In this document: positions 1-11,005 of the stretch, in pieces | How the letters are laid out: each line of letters opens with the position of its first letter | Numbering within the stretch: position 1 is the stretch's first letter | Origin: Eurosta solidaginis | Taxonomy: Eukaryota; Arthropoda; Insecta; Diptera; Tephritidae | DNA: 64,000 nt | NCBI RefSeq assembly: GCF_040869045.1 | Contig: NC_090322.1 | Coordinates: 77,399,675 to 77,463,674 of the forward strand | Direction of reading: 5' to 3' | Notes under the pieces: generated by a model | What the model saw: only the letters and a program-made list of their open reading frames with translations | Told to the model about the DNA's origin: nothing | Databases searched by the model: none | Program-made: the position numbers and the translations under genes

Positions 1-1329
1 AGGGTTTATTTGGCCCATTCGATCCATCAACCTTTTTTTTTGACTTTCGTGGCCTTTGTCGGGTCTTCTCCACCATTACTCGATTAGTACTGAACCCTTT
101 CTCCAACTTGAAGTTAAGTAGTATATCCTGGTTCTCATAACGCATCACCCTTCTCTGCATATCGATCTTGATGTCATGGTCAACCAAGAAGTCTACTCCC
201 AATATGACTTCTCCAACGATCTTCGCCGCAACGAATTTGTGTAGAACCATGACCTTTCCAATCAAGACTTCACATATCACTTCTCCCTGAACTTGGTTAT
301 ACTCGCCAGTGACCGTACGCAACCTTGCTCCAGGTAACGGTTTTATTCTCCTGTTGACCAAGTCAGATCGGATCAAGGAATGAGATGCGCCCGTATCTAT
401 AATCAGTACAAGTTCTTTACCATCCACATTCCCTCTGACGGTAAGACTGCTCAATTTTCTACCAATTTGCAACACAGATATCACAGGGCATTAAATAGCT
501 GGACCTAGCTCTCGATCTCTACCTCTTACTCGCTCTTGCTCATCTCCTCCAGCTTTGCGTTTACGGCCACCCACATTGTTGGAACTATTAGGACCAAGAT
601 CGCAATGACGTGCAATGTGACCGGACTTCCCGCATTTGAAGCATTTGATAACTTTTTCACTCCGCTTTTGCGATTCTTTCACCGCCTCCAATATTGCGTC
701 TACCCACTCTAGCTTTCTACTTCCACACGGCGTGCTTTGAAAACTGGCTTACACAGAAGCGATGCTGTTTCCTGAATCAGAGCTTGTGACACCGTTTCTG
801 CGAATGTTGGCTTTGTGTTTGAGTTTGTAGCTCGCTTTGTTTCGACGTCCCCATTATATAAAGCTCTGAATCTTTACCCGTTCAGTGTATTCCACGGGTG
901 CGTCCGCATTCGCTAAATGTGCTAGCCTTTCAATATCCGACGCAAACTCTTCCAATGTTTCACCAGGCCTCTGGAAGCGGTTCAGCAACTCCATTTTGTC
1001 TCCTATGCTCAGTTCCGTATCGTCTCTCTAGAGCGCCCATCAATACTTCATAACAGTTCCGTTCGCCCTCTGGAATGGTTTGTAAAATCTCAGCTGCATG
1101 CCCTTTCAACGCCATGAATAGTGCAGCAACTTTATCTTCAGCATTCCAGTTGTTCACTGTTGCGGTCTTCTCAAACTGTAGCTTAAAGACCTGGAAAGGA
1201 ACAGAGCCGTCAAAAGATGGAGTTTTTACCTTCGTATTGCTTGCTGAAACAACTGGGCGAATTAGTTGCAACTCCTGTATATGACCTCGCAATCTTTCAA
1301 TCTCGGCATAGATTTTGTTCTCAAGTTGC
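1..1329 (-). pseudogene. gag-pro repeat unit, copy C (cut by the window edge)
   Basis: Third tandem gag-pro copy. Capsid codons read from 1292 (ending out of frame near 960), the CCHC knuckle CFKCGKSGHIARHC lies around 491-691, and the protease DTGAS-type region follows below 490 in broken frames. It differs from copies A and B by small indels: a few extra bases near 245-255 ahead of the protease, and loss of bases near 990-1005 that shift the capsid frame. At about 1045 it keeps a base that A and B have lost, so the capsid frame stays open here (NCYEVLMGALERRYG). It is more diverged from A and B than they are from each other. Confidence 0.75.
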
Positions 1330-2956
1330 TCCCTCCAAGAAACCTTCCGAATTTTTTTTCTCGTTGTACCTGCGTTTCATCTTACTACTCATTATTCTTG
1401 ATCATTCCCTCGCACTCTGTTGTTTAGCCAATGAACTTCTTCGCAGAGCTTGCACTTGACAGATTGACTTTGCATTATCATTATCGCCTTGATGTTTCAC
1501 AACAGTAGTGCGCGCTGGCTTGAAACCACCCTTACATTCTTTCTGAAAAATTCTTTCAGTTGTTTTAGTGCGTCCATTAGGGTTTGTCAATGCCGGTCTT
1601 TTTCTCGCAGGTACTTTTAATTTCGCTTTATTTGGCCCATTCGATCCATAAACCTTTTCTTTTGACTTTCGTGGCCTTTTTCGGGTCTTCTCCACCATTA
1701 CTCGATTACTACTGAACCCTTTCTCCAACTTGAAGTTAAGTAGTATATCCTGGTTCTCATAATGCATCACCCTTCTCTGCATATCGATCTTGATGTCATG
1801 GTCAACCAAGAAGTCTACTCCCAATATGACTTCTTCAACGATCTTCGCCACAACGAATTTGTGTAGACCTTTCCATTCAAGACTTCACATATCACTTCTC
1901 CCTGAACTTGGTTATACTCGCCAGTGACCGTACGCAACCTTGCTCTAGGTAACGGTTTTATTCCCCTGTTGACCAAGTCAGATCGTATCAAGGAATGAGA
2001 TGCGCCCGTATCTACAGTCAGTACAAGTTCTTTAACATCCACATTCCCTCTGACGGTAAGACTGCTCAATTTTCTACCAATTTGCAACACAGATATCACA
2101 GGGCATTAAATAGCTGGATCTAGCTCTCGATATCTACCTCTTACTCGCTCTTGCTCATCTCCTCCAGCTTTGCGTTTACGGCCACCCACATTGTTGGAAC
2201 TATTAGGACCAAGATCGCAATGACGTGCAATGTGACCGGACTTCCCGCATTTGAAGCATTTGATAACTTTTTCACTCCGCTTTTGCGATTCTTTCAGCGC
2301 CTCCAATATTGCGTCTACCCACTTTGGCCTTTCTACTTCCACACGGCGTGCTTTGAAAACTGGCTTACACAGAAGCGACGCTGTTCCTGAATCAGAGCTT
2401 GTGACACCGTTTCTGCGAATGTTGGCTTTGGGTTTGCGTTTGTAGCTCGCTTTGTTTCGACGTCCCGTATGCCATTTATAAAGCTCTGAATCTTTACCCG
2501 TTCAGTGTATTCCACGGGTACGTCGGCATTCGCTAAATGTGCTAGCCTTTCAATATCCGACGCAAACTCTTGCAATGTTTCACCAGGCCTCTGGAAGCGG
2601 TTTAGCAACTCCATTTGTTATATCTGTCTCCTATGCTCAGTTCCGTATCGTCTCTCTAGAGCGCCCATCAATGCTCATAACAGTTCCGTTCGCCCTCTGG
2701 AATGGTTTGTAAAATCTCAGCTGCAGGCCCTTTCAACGCCATGAATAGTGCAGCAACTTTATCTTCAGCATTCCAGTTGTTCACCGTTGCGGTCTTCTCA
2801 AACTGTAGCTTAAAGACCTGGAAAGGAACAGAGCCGTCAAAAGATGGAGTTTTTACCTTCGTATTGCTTGCTGAAACAACTGGGCGAATTAGTTGCAACT
2901 CCTGTATATGACCTCGCAATCTTTCAATCTCGGCATAGATTTTGTTCTCAAGTTGC
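1330..2956 (-). pseudogene. gag-pro repeat unit, copy B
   Basis: Complete tandem unit. Capsid is encoded at 2668-2919 and 2333-2614, with a one-base loss near 2672 and an in-frame TAA near 2620 between the halves. The CCHC knuckle is at 2106-2342. The aspartic protease (VLTVDTGASHSLIRSDLV) is at 1815-2099, and a basic linker (KTRKRPRKSKEKVYG) at 1402-1851. At 1330-1360 the linker runs directly back into gag codons of copy C, so protease is followed by gag rather than by reverse transcriptase. The unit is nearly identical to copy A over most of its length. Confidence 0.8.
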
Positions 2957-4582
2957 TCCCTCCAAGAAACCTTCCGAATTTTTTTTCTCGTTGTACCTGC
3001 GTTTCATCTTACTACTCATTATTCTTGATCATTCCCTCGCACTCTGTTGTTTGGCCAATGAACTTCTTCGCAGAGCTTGCACTTGACAGATTGACTTTGC
3101 ATTATCATTATCGCCTTGATGTTTCACAACAGTAGTGCGCGCTGGCTTGAAACCACCCTTACATTCTTTCTGAAAAATTCTTTCAGTTGTTTTAGTGCGT
3201 CCATTAGGGTTTGTCAATGCCGGTCTTTTTCTCGCAGGTACTTTTAATTTCGCTTTATTTGGCCCATTGGATCCATAAACCTTTTCTTTTGACTTTCGTG
3301 GCCTTTTTCGGGTCTTCTCCACCATTACTCGATTACTACTGAACGCTTTCTCCAACTTGAAGTTAAGTAGTATATCCTGGTTCTCATAATGCATCACCCT
3401 TCTCTGCATATCGATCTTGATGTCATGGTCAACCAAGAAGTCTACTCCCAATATGACTTCTTCAACGATCTTCGCCACAACGAATTTGTGTAGACCTTTC
3501 CATTCAAGACTTCACATATCACTTCTCCCTGAACTTGGTTATACTCGCCAGTGACCGTACGCAACCTTGCTCTAGGTAACGGTTTTATTCCCCTGTTGAC
3601 CAAGTCAGATCGTATCAAGGAATGAGATGCGCCCGTATCTACAGTCAGTACAAGTTCATTAACATCCACATTCCCTCTGACGGTAAGACTGCTCAATTTT
3701 CTACCAATTTGCAACACAGATATCACAGGGCATTAAATAGCTGGATCTAGCTCTCGATATCTACCTCTTACTCGCTCTTGCTCATCTCCTCCAGCTTTGC
3801 GTTTACGGCCACCCACATTGTTGGAACTATTAGGACCAAGATCGCAATGACGTGCAATGTGACCGGACTTCCCGCATTTGAAGCATTTGATAACTTTTTC
3901 ATCCGCTTTTGCGATTCTTTCAGCGCCTCCAATATTGCTTCTACCCACTTTGGCCTTTCTACTTCCACACGGCGTGCTTTGAAAACTGGCTTACACAGAA
4001 GCGACGCTGTTCCTGAATCAGAGCTTGTGACACCGTTTCTGCGAATGTTGGCTTTGGGTTTGCGTTTGTAGCTCGCTTTGTTTCGACGTCCCGTATGCCA
4101 TTTATAAAGCTCTGAATCTTTACCCGTTCAGTGTATTCCACGGGTACGTGCGCATTCGCTAAATGTGCTAGCCTTTCAATATCCGACGAAAACTCTTGCA
4201 ATGTTTCACCAGGCCTCTGGAAGCGGTTCAGCAACTCCATTTGTTATATCTGTCTCCTATGCTCAGTTCCGTATCGTCTCTCTAGAGCGCCCATCAATAC
4301 TCATAACAGTTCCGTTCGCCCTCTGGAATGGTTTGTAAAATCTCAGCTGCAGGCCCTTTCAACGCCATGAATAGTGCAGCAACTTTATCTTCAGCATTCC
4401 AGTTGTTCACCGTTGCGGTCTTCTCAAACTGTAGCTTAAAGACCTGGAAAGGAACAGAGCCGTCAAAAGATGGAGTCTTTACCTTCGTATTGCTTGCTGA
4501 AATAACTGGGCGAATTAGTTGCAACTCCTGTATATGACCTCGCAATGTTTCAATCTCGGCATCGATGTTGTTCTCAAGTTGC
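2957..4582 (-). pseudogene. gag-pro repeat unit, copy A (adjacent to the gag start)
   Basis: First tandem unit after the true gag N-terminus. Capsid reads at 4294-4584 and 3959-4240, knuckle at 3733-3948, protease at 3442-3726 (DTGASHSL active site present) and linker at 3029-3478. It shares with copy B the one-base loss and the stop between capsid halves, so those lesions predate the A/B duplication. A private one-base deletion near 3901 shifts the frame just ahead of the zinc knuckle. Its right edge, where homology with B and C stops, is the string TTCTCAAGTTGC ending at 4582. Confidence 0.8.
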
Positions 4583-5120
4583 AAAATTTTTGTGTCTTGC
4601 CCTCCATCTTCGAAGAAATACGTCCTTCTTGCTCTTCCAGTTGTGCAGAGATCTGCGCAGATATTTGTGCCGACATTTCGGATATTCGTGCCTCTTGTGC
4701 TTCAATCTTCGATGTTATACGGTTCTCCTGCGATTCCATCTGTGATGACATATACGTTTTCTGTTCTTCTAGTTGAGATGACATATACGTTTTCTGTTCT
4801 TCTAGTTAAGATGCAAGTTGAGATGTTATATCTGTCTTTTGCGATTCCAGTTGAGAAGCCACTGTCGATGTTTGAGCAGATATTGCAGCCAAAATTATGT
4901 TGAAGTCTGTGCTCGTAACTGTCTGCGTAACTGTCTCTTCCATTTTTGTTGTTTCCTCGCCTTCAAGATTAAAGACATACTCTTCCACGTCAATTCCTTC
5001 TAATTCCATTGCCTCTCGTAGTCGTACCTGAATTTCGAGTTTAATGCCGGTTGTATTCAATCCACGGCTCTCCAACTCCTTCTTCAGTTGCTGGATCTTC
5101 AATTCACTGAACTTTGCCAT
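4515..5120 (-). pseudogene. Gypsy-1 gag N-terminus: SAP-like helix pair and coiled coil
   Basis: The start codon at 5120 lies 31 bases downstream of the primer-binding site. Residues 1-40 (KFSELKIQQLKKELESRGLN and following) have the pattern of a SAP domain, a small helix-extended-loop-helix fold that usually binds DNA and is found at the N-terminus of some insect gypsy Gags. A Gln/Glu/Ser-rich stretch with heptad character follows (SQLEEQKTYMSSQMESQE), probably a coiled coil for Gag multimerisation. The frame is closed by a TAA at about 4806 that replaces a CAA in a duplicated 33-bp unit, and it shifts again near 4590. The unbroken part is 104 codons. Confidence 0.75.
4745..4810. repeat. two tandem 33-bp units in the gag coiled coil
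   Basis: Two almost identical 33-bp units each encode an 11-residue SQLEEQKTYMS-like block on the minus strand. One unit carries the C-to-T change that makes the stop codon at 4806. Confidence 0.85.
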
Positions 5121-5151
5121 GTCCTTGTTGTCCTCTGGAATTTATTCAACA

Positions 5152-5169
5152 ATTCCTATTCTGACACCA
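5152..5169 (-). other. primer-binding site of Gypsy-1
   Basis: Minus-strand TGGTGTCAGAATAGGAAT begins two bases after the LTR end (...GGTACA). The position and the leading TGG, complement of a tRNA CCA end, fit a minus-strand DNA primer site. The tRNA is not identified. Confidence 0.7.
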
Positions 5170-5274
5170 ATTGTACCGAATTTACTTGCAAATCCTCTTA
5201 TTTGCCCTTCTGCTAAGTTCGAATCACTAAACTGTTGAATAGATAACTCCAATATGTAATAATGCAAAATGGCC

Positions 5275-5280
5275 TTTATT
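5275..5280 (-). terminator. polyadenylation signal AATAAA in the Gypsy-1 LTR
   Basis: AATAAA on the minus strand, about 180 bp downstream of the TATA box and about 105 bp from the LTR end, as expected near the R/U5 boundary. Confidence 0.55.
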
Positions 5281-5456
5281 AAAGTACTTCACAATAACGC
5301 TCAAATTGTGCAACGAATAGCTTGCTTAATAACCAAACTGATTGATAGCTCAAATGAAACTCTACTATTCAAAATAATACTGCTCTTGCTCGCTAGATAG
5401 CGTCTTAATCGAAATCTCAAATCAAGCTGAATTCCAGCGCCTCTACAATTGCCGCC

Positions 5457-5463
5457 TTTTATA
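5457..5463 (-). promoter_or_regulatory. TATA box of the Gypsy-1 LTR
   Basis: GAGTATAAAAGGCGGC on the minus strand is a textbook TATAAAA core inside the LTR, so element transcription probably starts about 30 bp further left. Confidence 0.6.
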
Positions 5464-5902
5464 CTCTCGGATTTCAACGTTCGCATCTTCTAGGCGCTTC
5501 CAGAATCTACTAGTCCAGCAGCTCTCAAACTTCTCAGCTGTAACTACAATTGCATGATTTTATAGTTTTTCTCATTGCATACTTTCAGGAGTATCTCAGA
5601 TATATGCATGTGTTTGTGCATTGACTCTCCGCTGGTCATATACGTACATGGTACATATTGTAGACGCAATTATTGTTTCGTTTATGTATTAGATACATAA
5701 TGATTGATCTATGGATGTGCATGATATCACTGTTAGCATCGGCTTAGAGTTGGCAGCACCCCTTAGTTTTGTAATATTCGTAACAATATGTTGAATTTAT
5801 AAATAAAGTTATAGCTGCTATTAAACATCAGATTCAGTAAAGTGTAATTAAATTTTCAGATATAATCCAAGTAAAAAATCGGTCGTAATATTAATAATAC
5901 TA

Positions 5903-8437
5903 TGTTACTTGGATGACTGTATGGGTGGCGAGGGCGGCGGCAAGCAGGTATGCTTGCGGGCCCAGGCTAGCGCGTCGTCTTGGGCGGGGCATTTCACCAC
6001 CGTCCTCACCCGCAGCCAAATGAACAAAATAGGGGTTCATACCTGCATGATGAGAAAAAGAAGGGAAAGCTGAAAAAGATCGAAACATACGTGAGGGGAA
6101 AGTTAAGAGAGGGAAAAGGATGAAGGCCTGTCCTGGCAGGTGGAGTCTACCCTCCCTCTTCAGGGCAACTTGCACCGCACCGTGGGCACTGTGCTGACTC
6201 CTATCTACTTACAGTGCCCCCAAACCTGACATAAGTCCGTTCGTCCGTCAACCTGTGCTGAGAGGGAAAAAAAGGCTCAAACATACACTTGTCACTCAAT
6301 TACTCAGCAAGATCACTCGATGGTGATCTTGTAGAATCGTTTAGTTGGTAGTATGAAATCTGTGTTTGTGGTGGCGATTTAAAGAACAAATGTGCATAAA
6401 AAAGAATATTAGTTAAAGGGACAGCTGTTCCCACTTGCACAGCTAGAAACCGGGTTTTGGTGCCGATGAAAGGCAGGGTAATTTACCAAATCTTAAGTTG
6501 GCAAAAAATTTAGGTGGCCAAAAACTTAAGAAAATTGGAGTGTTGTTCTAAATCAAAGAAGCCACATGGGCTTGTGAAGCTAGGGAAGGATTTCCATGAA
6601 GTTCTGAGAAAGGCAAGGAGAAGCTAAAATTGAAAGCAAAAGCAAAGAAAAGCAAAAGTTATAGGAAAGATCGGGAGGATTGGAATTCTAATAACAAATG
6701 TCAAAAAAAAAGGAACCAAGTTGAAAAAAAGAAAAATTAAACCCAAAGTAAACGCAATGAGCATAATACATAGGTAAGAAAGTGAAATGAATAGAATTAT
6801 GAAAGATGGAATAACAGAATTTATGTCGTAAAAACTAAGAAAAATAAAAGGTGAATATATATAAAAACCTGAAAACTTGTAGGCAAGCATGGAAATTTAT
6901 GCCCGTAACATTTACAAGTGCGTTATAGGCAAAAAAATGTGAAATTGTGTATGACTAATTTTAAACCCAAAAAGGTAAAACTAAAAGTTGAAATATAACT
7001 CATGCACACCCCATATGCCCCTTAAACCCTCTTCGCCCTTTACTCTGGGTTTATGAACCTTAGAAATTATGCACAAAATCACAACAATATACGTATAAAT
7101 ACAATATCAAAAAAAAAATTTCAATTTAATTGTTGTTGGCCCTTGATGGCTGGTGCGATTGTCTCAAAAATGTTGCTGAAAATGTCGTAGTGGTTGTTGC
7201 TGCGATTTTTGACCAGGTGGATATAGCATAAAGATGGGTTAACTGGGTTCATTTTGATTGTGTTGCCGGTGGGCTTTGTGAGTGTTGTTGTTGCTGTAAC
7301 CAAAATCCGTTGTAATTGTTGCTGATGTTGGGGTCGGTTTGTTGGCAATAAGAAGAAGTGTTATTGGGGCGGTTTGCGTCAGTATAACATCGATGTACGC
7401 TGCCAAATCAAAGAGTTGTGGTTGTTGCTGTGGTGCGCTGAATAATATAAAAAAAATGTCGTTGTGGCGGTCGTTGGTTCTTCAGGCTGTGTGCCGCCAA
7501 ATGGTACGGTGTGTAGTTGTTGTTGCGTGGCCGATATGCCGGAAATGGCTGTACCCAGTGGGTCCTACCAACTAGCAAGGTGACCTAGAATTATGAGAAA
7601 AGAATAAAAAACCCAAACTTTACTAAGTAAAATATATGTTGAGCTTTAAAAATTCATCAACCATATTTATGCATACATTTCTTGTTTGCATGCTCATATA
7701 CTCACCTTACATGCATATATTTGTACGTAGACTTATGTATATGCTTGCAATTTTGATTTGGGCTTGCTTGCGAGATGGACTAGGTTAATGTCCCAGCTCC
7801 CGTCGAGCACGCCTAGGAAAACCAACAAAAACTGGAGGTGGACTTACCTGGATCTGGCTGGCTGATTATTGCCTTTTTGTGAGTGTTTGGTTGATTCGGC
7901 GATACATATTCTTAAACTATAGTTTATGGTGCGGCGCGCACAATTTAAGAAAACTTCTTTTTTTTCAAACTGGTAACTTTGCGGTTTAGTTCGCGCAGTT
8001 TAACCGACTTTCTTCACGCACTTTTTAAATAATCATTTCTTTGACAACCACCACTGGACACTGTAAAAAATGTACTTTTGGCCCGTTGCCTAACGTTCTG
8101 CCTTTTTATCTCTACTGCCGTGGTAAGGAAAGTTACCCAAAACGGATAGTTTTAACACATACAAGCTTTTTACTTTCGGCTATCCCGTACTTTCCTTTAT
8201 GCATTTACACAATCATACATTCACACATTTGTACGTTCACACAAAATAACACCTACACACATACATTTCGTTCGTGCCCTCACCGCAATGTAGCTTTACC
8301 TTTGGCAACATTGTTGCAGCTAAAACCAACCTGATGCCGAAGCGAATGGTCACTTCCGCTGCAACAATGTTGTCATGGCGGAGTGCAGATACGTTCTTCG
8401 TAACATTGCGGCTGAGGTTCATAGACACACTACACAC
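5903..8437 (-). repeat. 3' LTR of Gypsy-2
   Basis: It starts (plus strand) TGTTACTTGGATGACTG and matches 15878 onward through landmarks such as the GTTCATACCTGCATGATGAG block, the GGCTGGTGCGATTGTCTC block and the CAACCACCACTGGACAC block. Relative to the right copy it lacks about 900 bp (equivalent to 16213-17111), joining GTCCGTCAAC straight to CTGTGCTGA. Homology fades at about 8437, so the inner boundary is approximate; no convincing polypurine tract was found there. ORFs inside (for example a 91-codon minus frame at 5900-6175) look incidental. Confidence 0.65.
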
Positions 8438-9070
8438 AGATACGGGCACACGCTACCATTCACTCAAGCCAGTACCTATGGTGAAAGGCTGTCGTTACAG
8501 GCTCGCAACCGCCGATGGTGCCTGCACTATGGAGCGTGTGCGTAAAAAGATTCAGACGCAGCCTGTAACTTGTTGTTTCCCGTCCAGCGTGTGGCCTCGA
8601 CCCACGACTCAATGCCGGGCCTAATCTTATTGTCAAAGTCTCAAAGCTTGTTCTATTGCCACATCTACATACTACGTCCCTGGGTCACTTCTACTCTTTA
8701 TACCATACATAACCTATATCACAGATGTAATCTAAGATCTAGAATAATTAAAAAAAAAAATAAAATATCACAGATAATAAAACTTAATAAACTCTATAAA
8801 ATAAAATATCACTGTTAATAAAAAAGATCCAATAAAAGGATTAAATAAAATAAAATATCACAGATCATATAGTCAAGTAAAGAAATATGTAAAAACAAAT
8901 AAATAAATAAAAAAAACTAAATAAATGCAAAATTAATCAAATAAATAAAAAAATCAAGAAAAATAATTTAATAAAATAATCACATACGTCAATAAATAAA
9001 TAAATAAAATACGTCGATAAATGAATAAATAACATAGAACAAGAGTACTAGCACTACAAAAAACATTAAA
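8438..9070 (-). other. Gypsy-2 3' non-coding region with A/T-rich repeats
   Basis: From the integrase stop to the LTR there is no gene. Positions 8735-9060 are extremely A/T rich and hold three imperfect copies of AAAATAAAATATCACAGAT (near 8756, 8801 and 8845) and AAATAAATAAAT runs. 8440-8700 is more balanced in composition but unrecognised and may still be LTR. Confidence 0.5.
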
Positions 9071-10240
9071 CTATTTTGCAAAATTGTCTTTAGCGTGGTA
9101 TACGCCGATCTTTTTCCCATTGCTGTCGCCAAGTTCATACATTGAGTTCCCTATAACGTTTAAAACAATACATCTTACTTGCTTTGGAGCTAATTTAGCG
9201 TTGTAATTTTCGGCTTGGGAACTTTGTTTGAAGGTTCGGCGATATACCACTTGTCCAATATTAAACTTCACATCTCTATTTCTAGTTTCATATCCCTTTT
9301 GGCTTCTTTCATGGGCCAACTTCAGCTCTTTCATGATTTTGTCTCTGCTGAGCTGCATTCTATCGCTGGATGCTTCTATTTCGCAATCAACGTCCTTAAC
9401 CGCCGCCAGCTTTCGGTATAGCTCATATGATGCAGCATGCTGTATCATAGGCATACCGAAAGTGGCAAAATAAAGCGACATGTTGATTGCGGAGTGTGTA
9501 ACGCTGCGGAGCGCAAATGCAGCATCGCTGACGCTTTTGTCCCAATTCTTTTGATTGTACTTTATGAAGGATCTAATTATTTGTAACACTGATCGGTTAA
9601 CTCTCTCCGCAGCGTTACCCTTTGGCGAAAATATTGCAGTTTTTATGTGTTTTGTGCCATATTTATCCAAAAATGCATTAAACATTTCCGACACAAACTG
9701 TTTGCCATTGTCCGAATGGACATATTCGGGCACGTCGAATATGTGGGAAACATCTTTATCTAAATATTTTATGACTTCAGCTGAAGTGGCCCTTCTCATT
9801 GGTTTTAAAAATACGAATTTCGAGAAATGATCAAGACAGACAAAGACATATACATTCCCATCTACAGTACGCGGATACGGACCCATAAAATTTATGAATA
9901 AGCGTTGGAATGGTCGCTCTGTGAGCCTTTGTTTTCCCATCATGGGTTGTTTGTTAGTTTTGCAATTTTCGCAGTCTTTTACATGAGCGCATACATCGGT
10001 AACCATTCCTGGCCAGTAGTATTTTTGACGTAGTCGGGATAGTGTTTTGTGAATTCCACCATGACCAGCGGACAGTGAGTTGTGGGAAAACTCTATCAGC
10101 CCCGGTCGCAATTCCGACGGTACCCAGAGCTTCCAGGTCTGGTCCGCTATAAGGTCTTCCCCCCGGTCGAATTGCGTCTGTTTATACACGTAACCGTCCG
10201 ATACACATAGGTCGGGTAGTTTGTCCTTGTTCTCGGTCAC
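9071..10240 (-). pseudogene. Gypsy-2 integrase
   Basis: A 389-codon frame. The HHCC zinc-binding part reads FSHNSLSAGHGGIHKTL then CENCKTNK. The catalytic core keeps the second Asp (HSDNGKQF) and the Glu (GNAAERVNR), but the first Asp, expected in a DFMGP context, is Asn here (FINFMGPYPR, codon 9890-9892), which should abolish strand transfer. A C-terminal chromatin- or DNA-binding part follows (VKFNIGQVVYRR). Just upstream a stop at about 10271 separates it from RNase H, so it is not translated as part of an intact Pol. It would join cDNA to host DNA in the nucleus if functional. Confidence 0.85.
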
Positions 10241-10270
10241 CGTCTTTTTTAACTCCGTATACTCCTCCGA

Positions 10271-11005
10271 CTAGAAGCACGGTGAATCGAGACACACGTC
10301 TATGGCTCTGTCATTCGTCTGTATTTCGTCCATGTGCATTCGTGAGAGTGTGTCGGGAACCAGGTTTTGCACACCTTTTCGATGTTGAATATCGAAGTCA
10401 TAACCATGGAGCTTCAAACTCCACCTTGCCAACCTCCCAGAAAGATCTTTCTGATTCATGAGCCATTTGAGGCTGGCATGATCAGTTATGATGGTGAACG
10501 GGGTTCCCTCTATGTAAGGTCGGAATCCGTTGACACTCACGATGGCGGCGTAGCATTCAAGTTCCGTAATGCTGTAATTTTTCTGCGCCTTATTTAATTT
10601 ATTTATTTTTTTTTTATTTAATTTTGCGGAAACGTAGGCAATAGGTCTTTCGTTCTGGTCATCGTCCAACTGAAACAAAACCCCTCCCACTCCGTCTGTC
10701 GATGCATCGCATTGTATGTAAAACTTTCGATTGAAATCCGGGTGCGTAAGCACCTGTGCCGAAATCAAACTTTGCTTTAGAATTGCAAAAGATTTCATCG
10801 CTTCGTCAGTCATAGCGAATTTCTTAATTTTTTCTTTCTTGAGGCAGTCGTGCAGCGGAGCTGCAATAGTCGCATAGTCCTGTATGAAACGTCGGTACCA
10901 GCCCGACATACCCAGGAACCGTCGTAGTTGCTTCGGGGTTTTCGGAACCGGAAAGTCCCTCACAGGTACCACTTTTTTGGCGTCTGTTCTAATGCACAAA
11001 TGCAA
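10271..11005 (-). pseudogene. Gypsy-2 RT thumb, connection and RNase H
   Basis: Picks up in another frame where the RT frame ends. It reads KTPKQLRRFLGMSGWYRRF (conserved gypsy RT tail), then RNase H with the catalytic Asp in QCDAS, ELECYA as the Glu motif, and a later Asp in FTIITDHASLKWL. It ends DSPCF followed by a stop at about 10271. The overlap with the upstream frame (10960-11005) marks a single frameshift near 10990. Confidence 0.85.

Larger units (their letters stand above)
1..5785 (-). mobile_element. Gypsy-1, 5' part of a Ty3/gypsy LTR retrotransposon
   Basis: Read on the minus strand this shows, in order, an LTR (5785-5172), a primer-binding site, a gag start codon at 5120, gag (SAP-like N-terminus, coiled coil, capsid, CCHC knuckle) and an aspartic protease. 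The segment from late coiled coil through protease and linker is present three times head to tail with a period of about 1627 bp, the last copy running off the window. No reverse transcriptase is visible; it would lie left of position 1. Every copy carries stops or frameshifts, so the element cannot make an intact Gag-Pol. Family assignment rests on the DTGA protease motif, CCHC knuckle and TG...CA LTR. Confidence 0.85.
5172..5785 (-). repeat. 5' LTR of Gypsy-1 (614 bp)
   Basis: On the minus strand it opens TGTTACGAATATTAC and ends AAATTCGGTACA, giving TG...CA termini, directly followed by the primer-binding site. It contains a TATA box and, downstream of it, an AATAAA signal, the order expected of U3-R-U5. 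No partner LTR is in the window. Confidence 0.8.

Noticed and set aside
1217..1459. Plus-strand ORFs repeated at 1217, 2844 and similar
   Set aside because: They lie antisense to the triplicated gag-pro units; their repetition only reflects the tandem repeat.
7121..7575. Small ORFs inside the Gypsy-2 LTR (also 17950-18328)
   Set aside because: They come from GTT-repeat-rich sequence, differ in frame between the two LTRs and show no motif.
5900..8450. Segmental duplication rather than LTRs at 5.9 and 15.9 kb
   Set aside because: A primer-binding site at the inner end of the right copy, TG...CA style ends and a gag-pol unit between them in the right orientation favour LTRs.
8440..9070. An env-like gene downstream of Gypsy-2 pol
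   Set aside because: Only about 630 bp, mostly A/T repeats, with no open frame, signal peptide or membrane segment.
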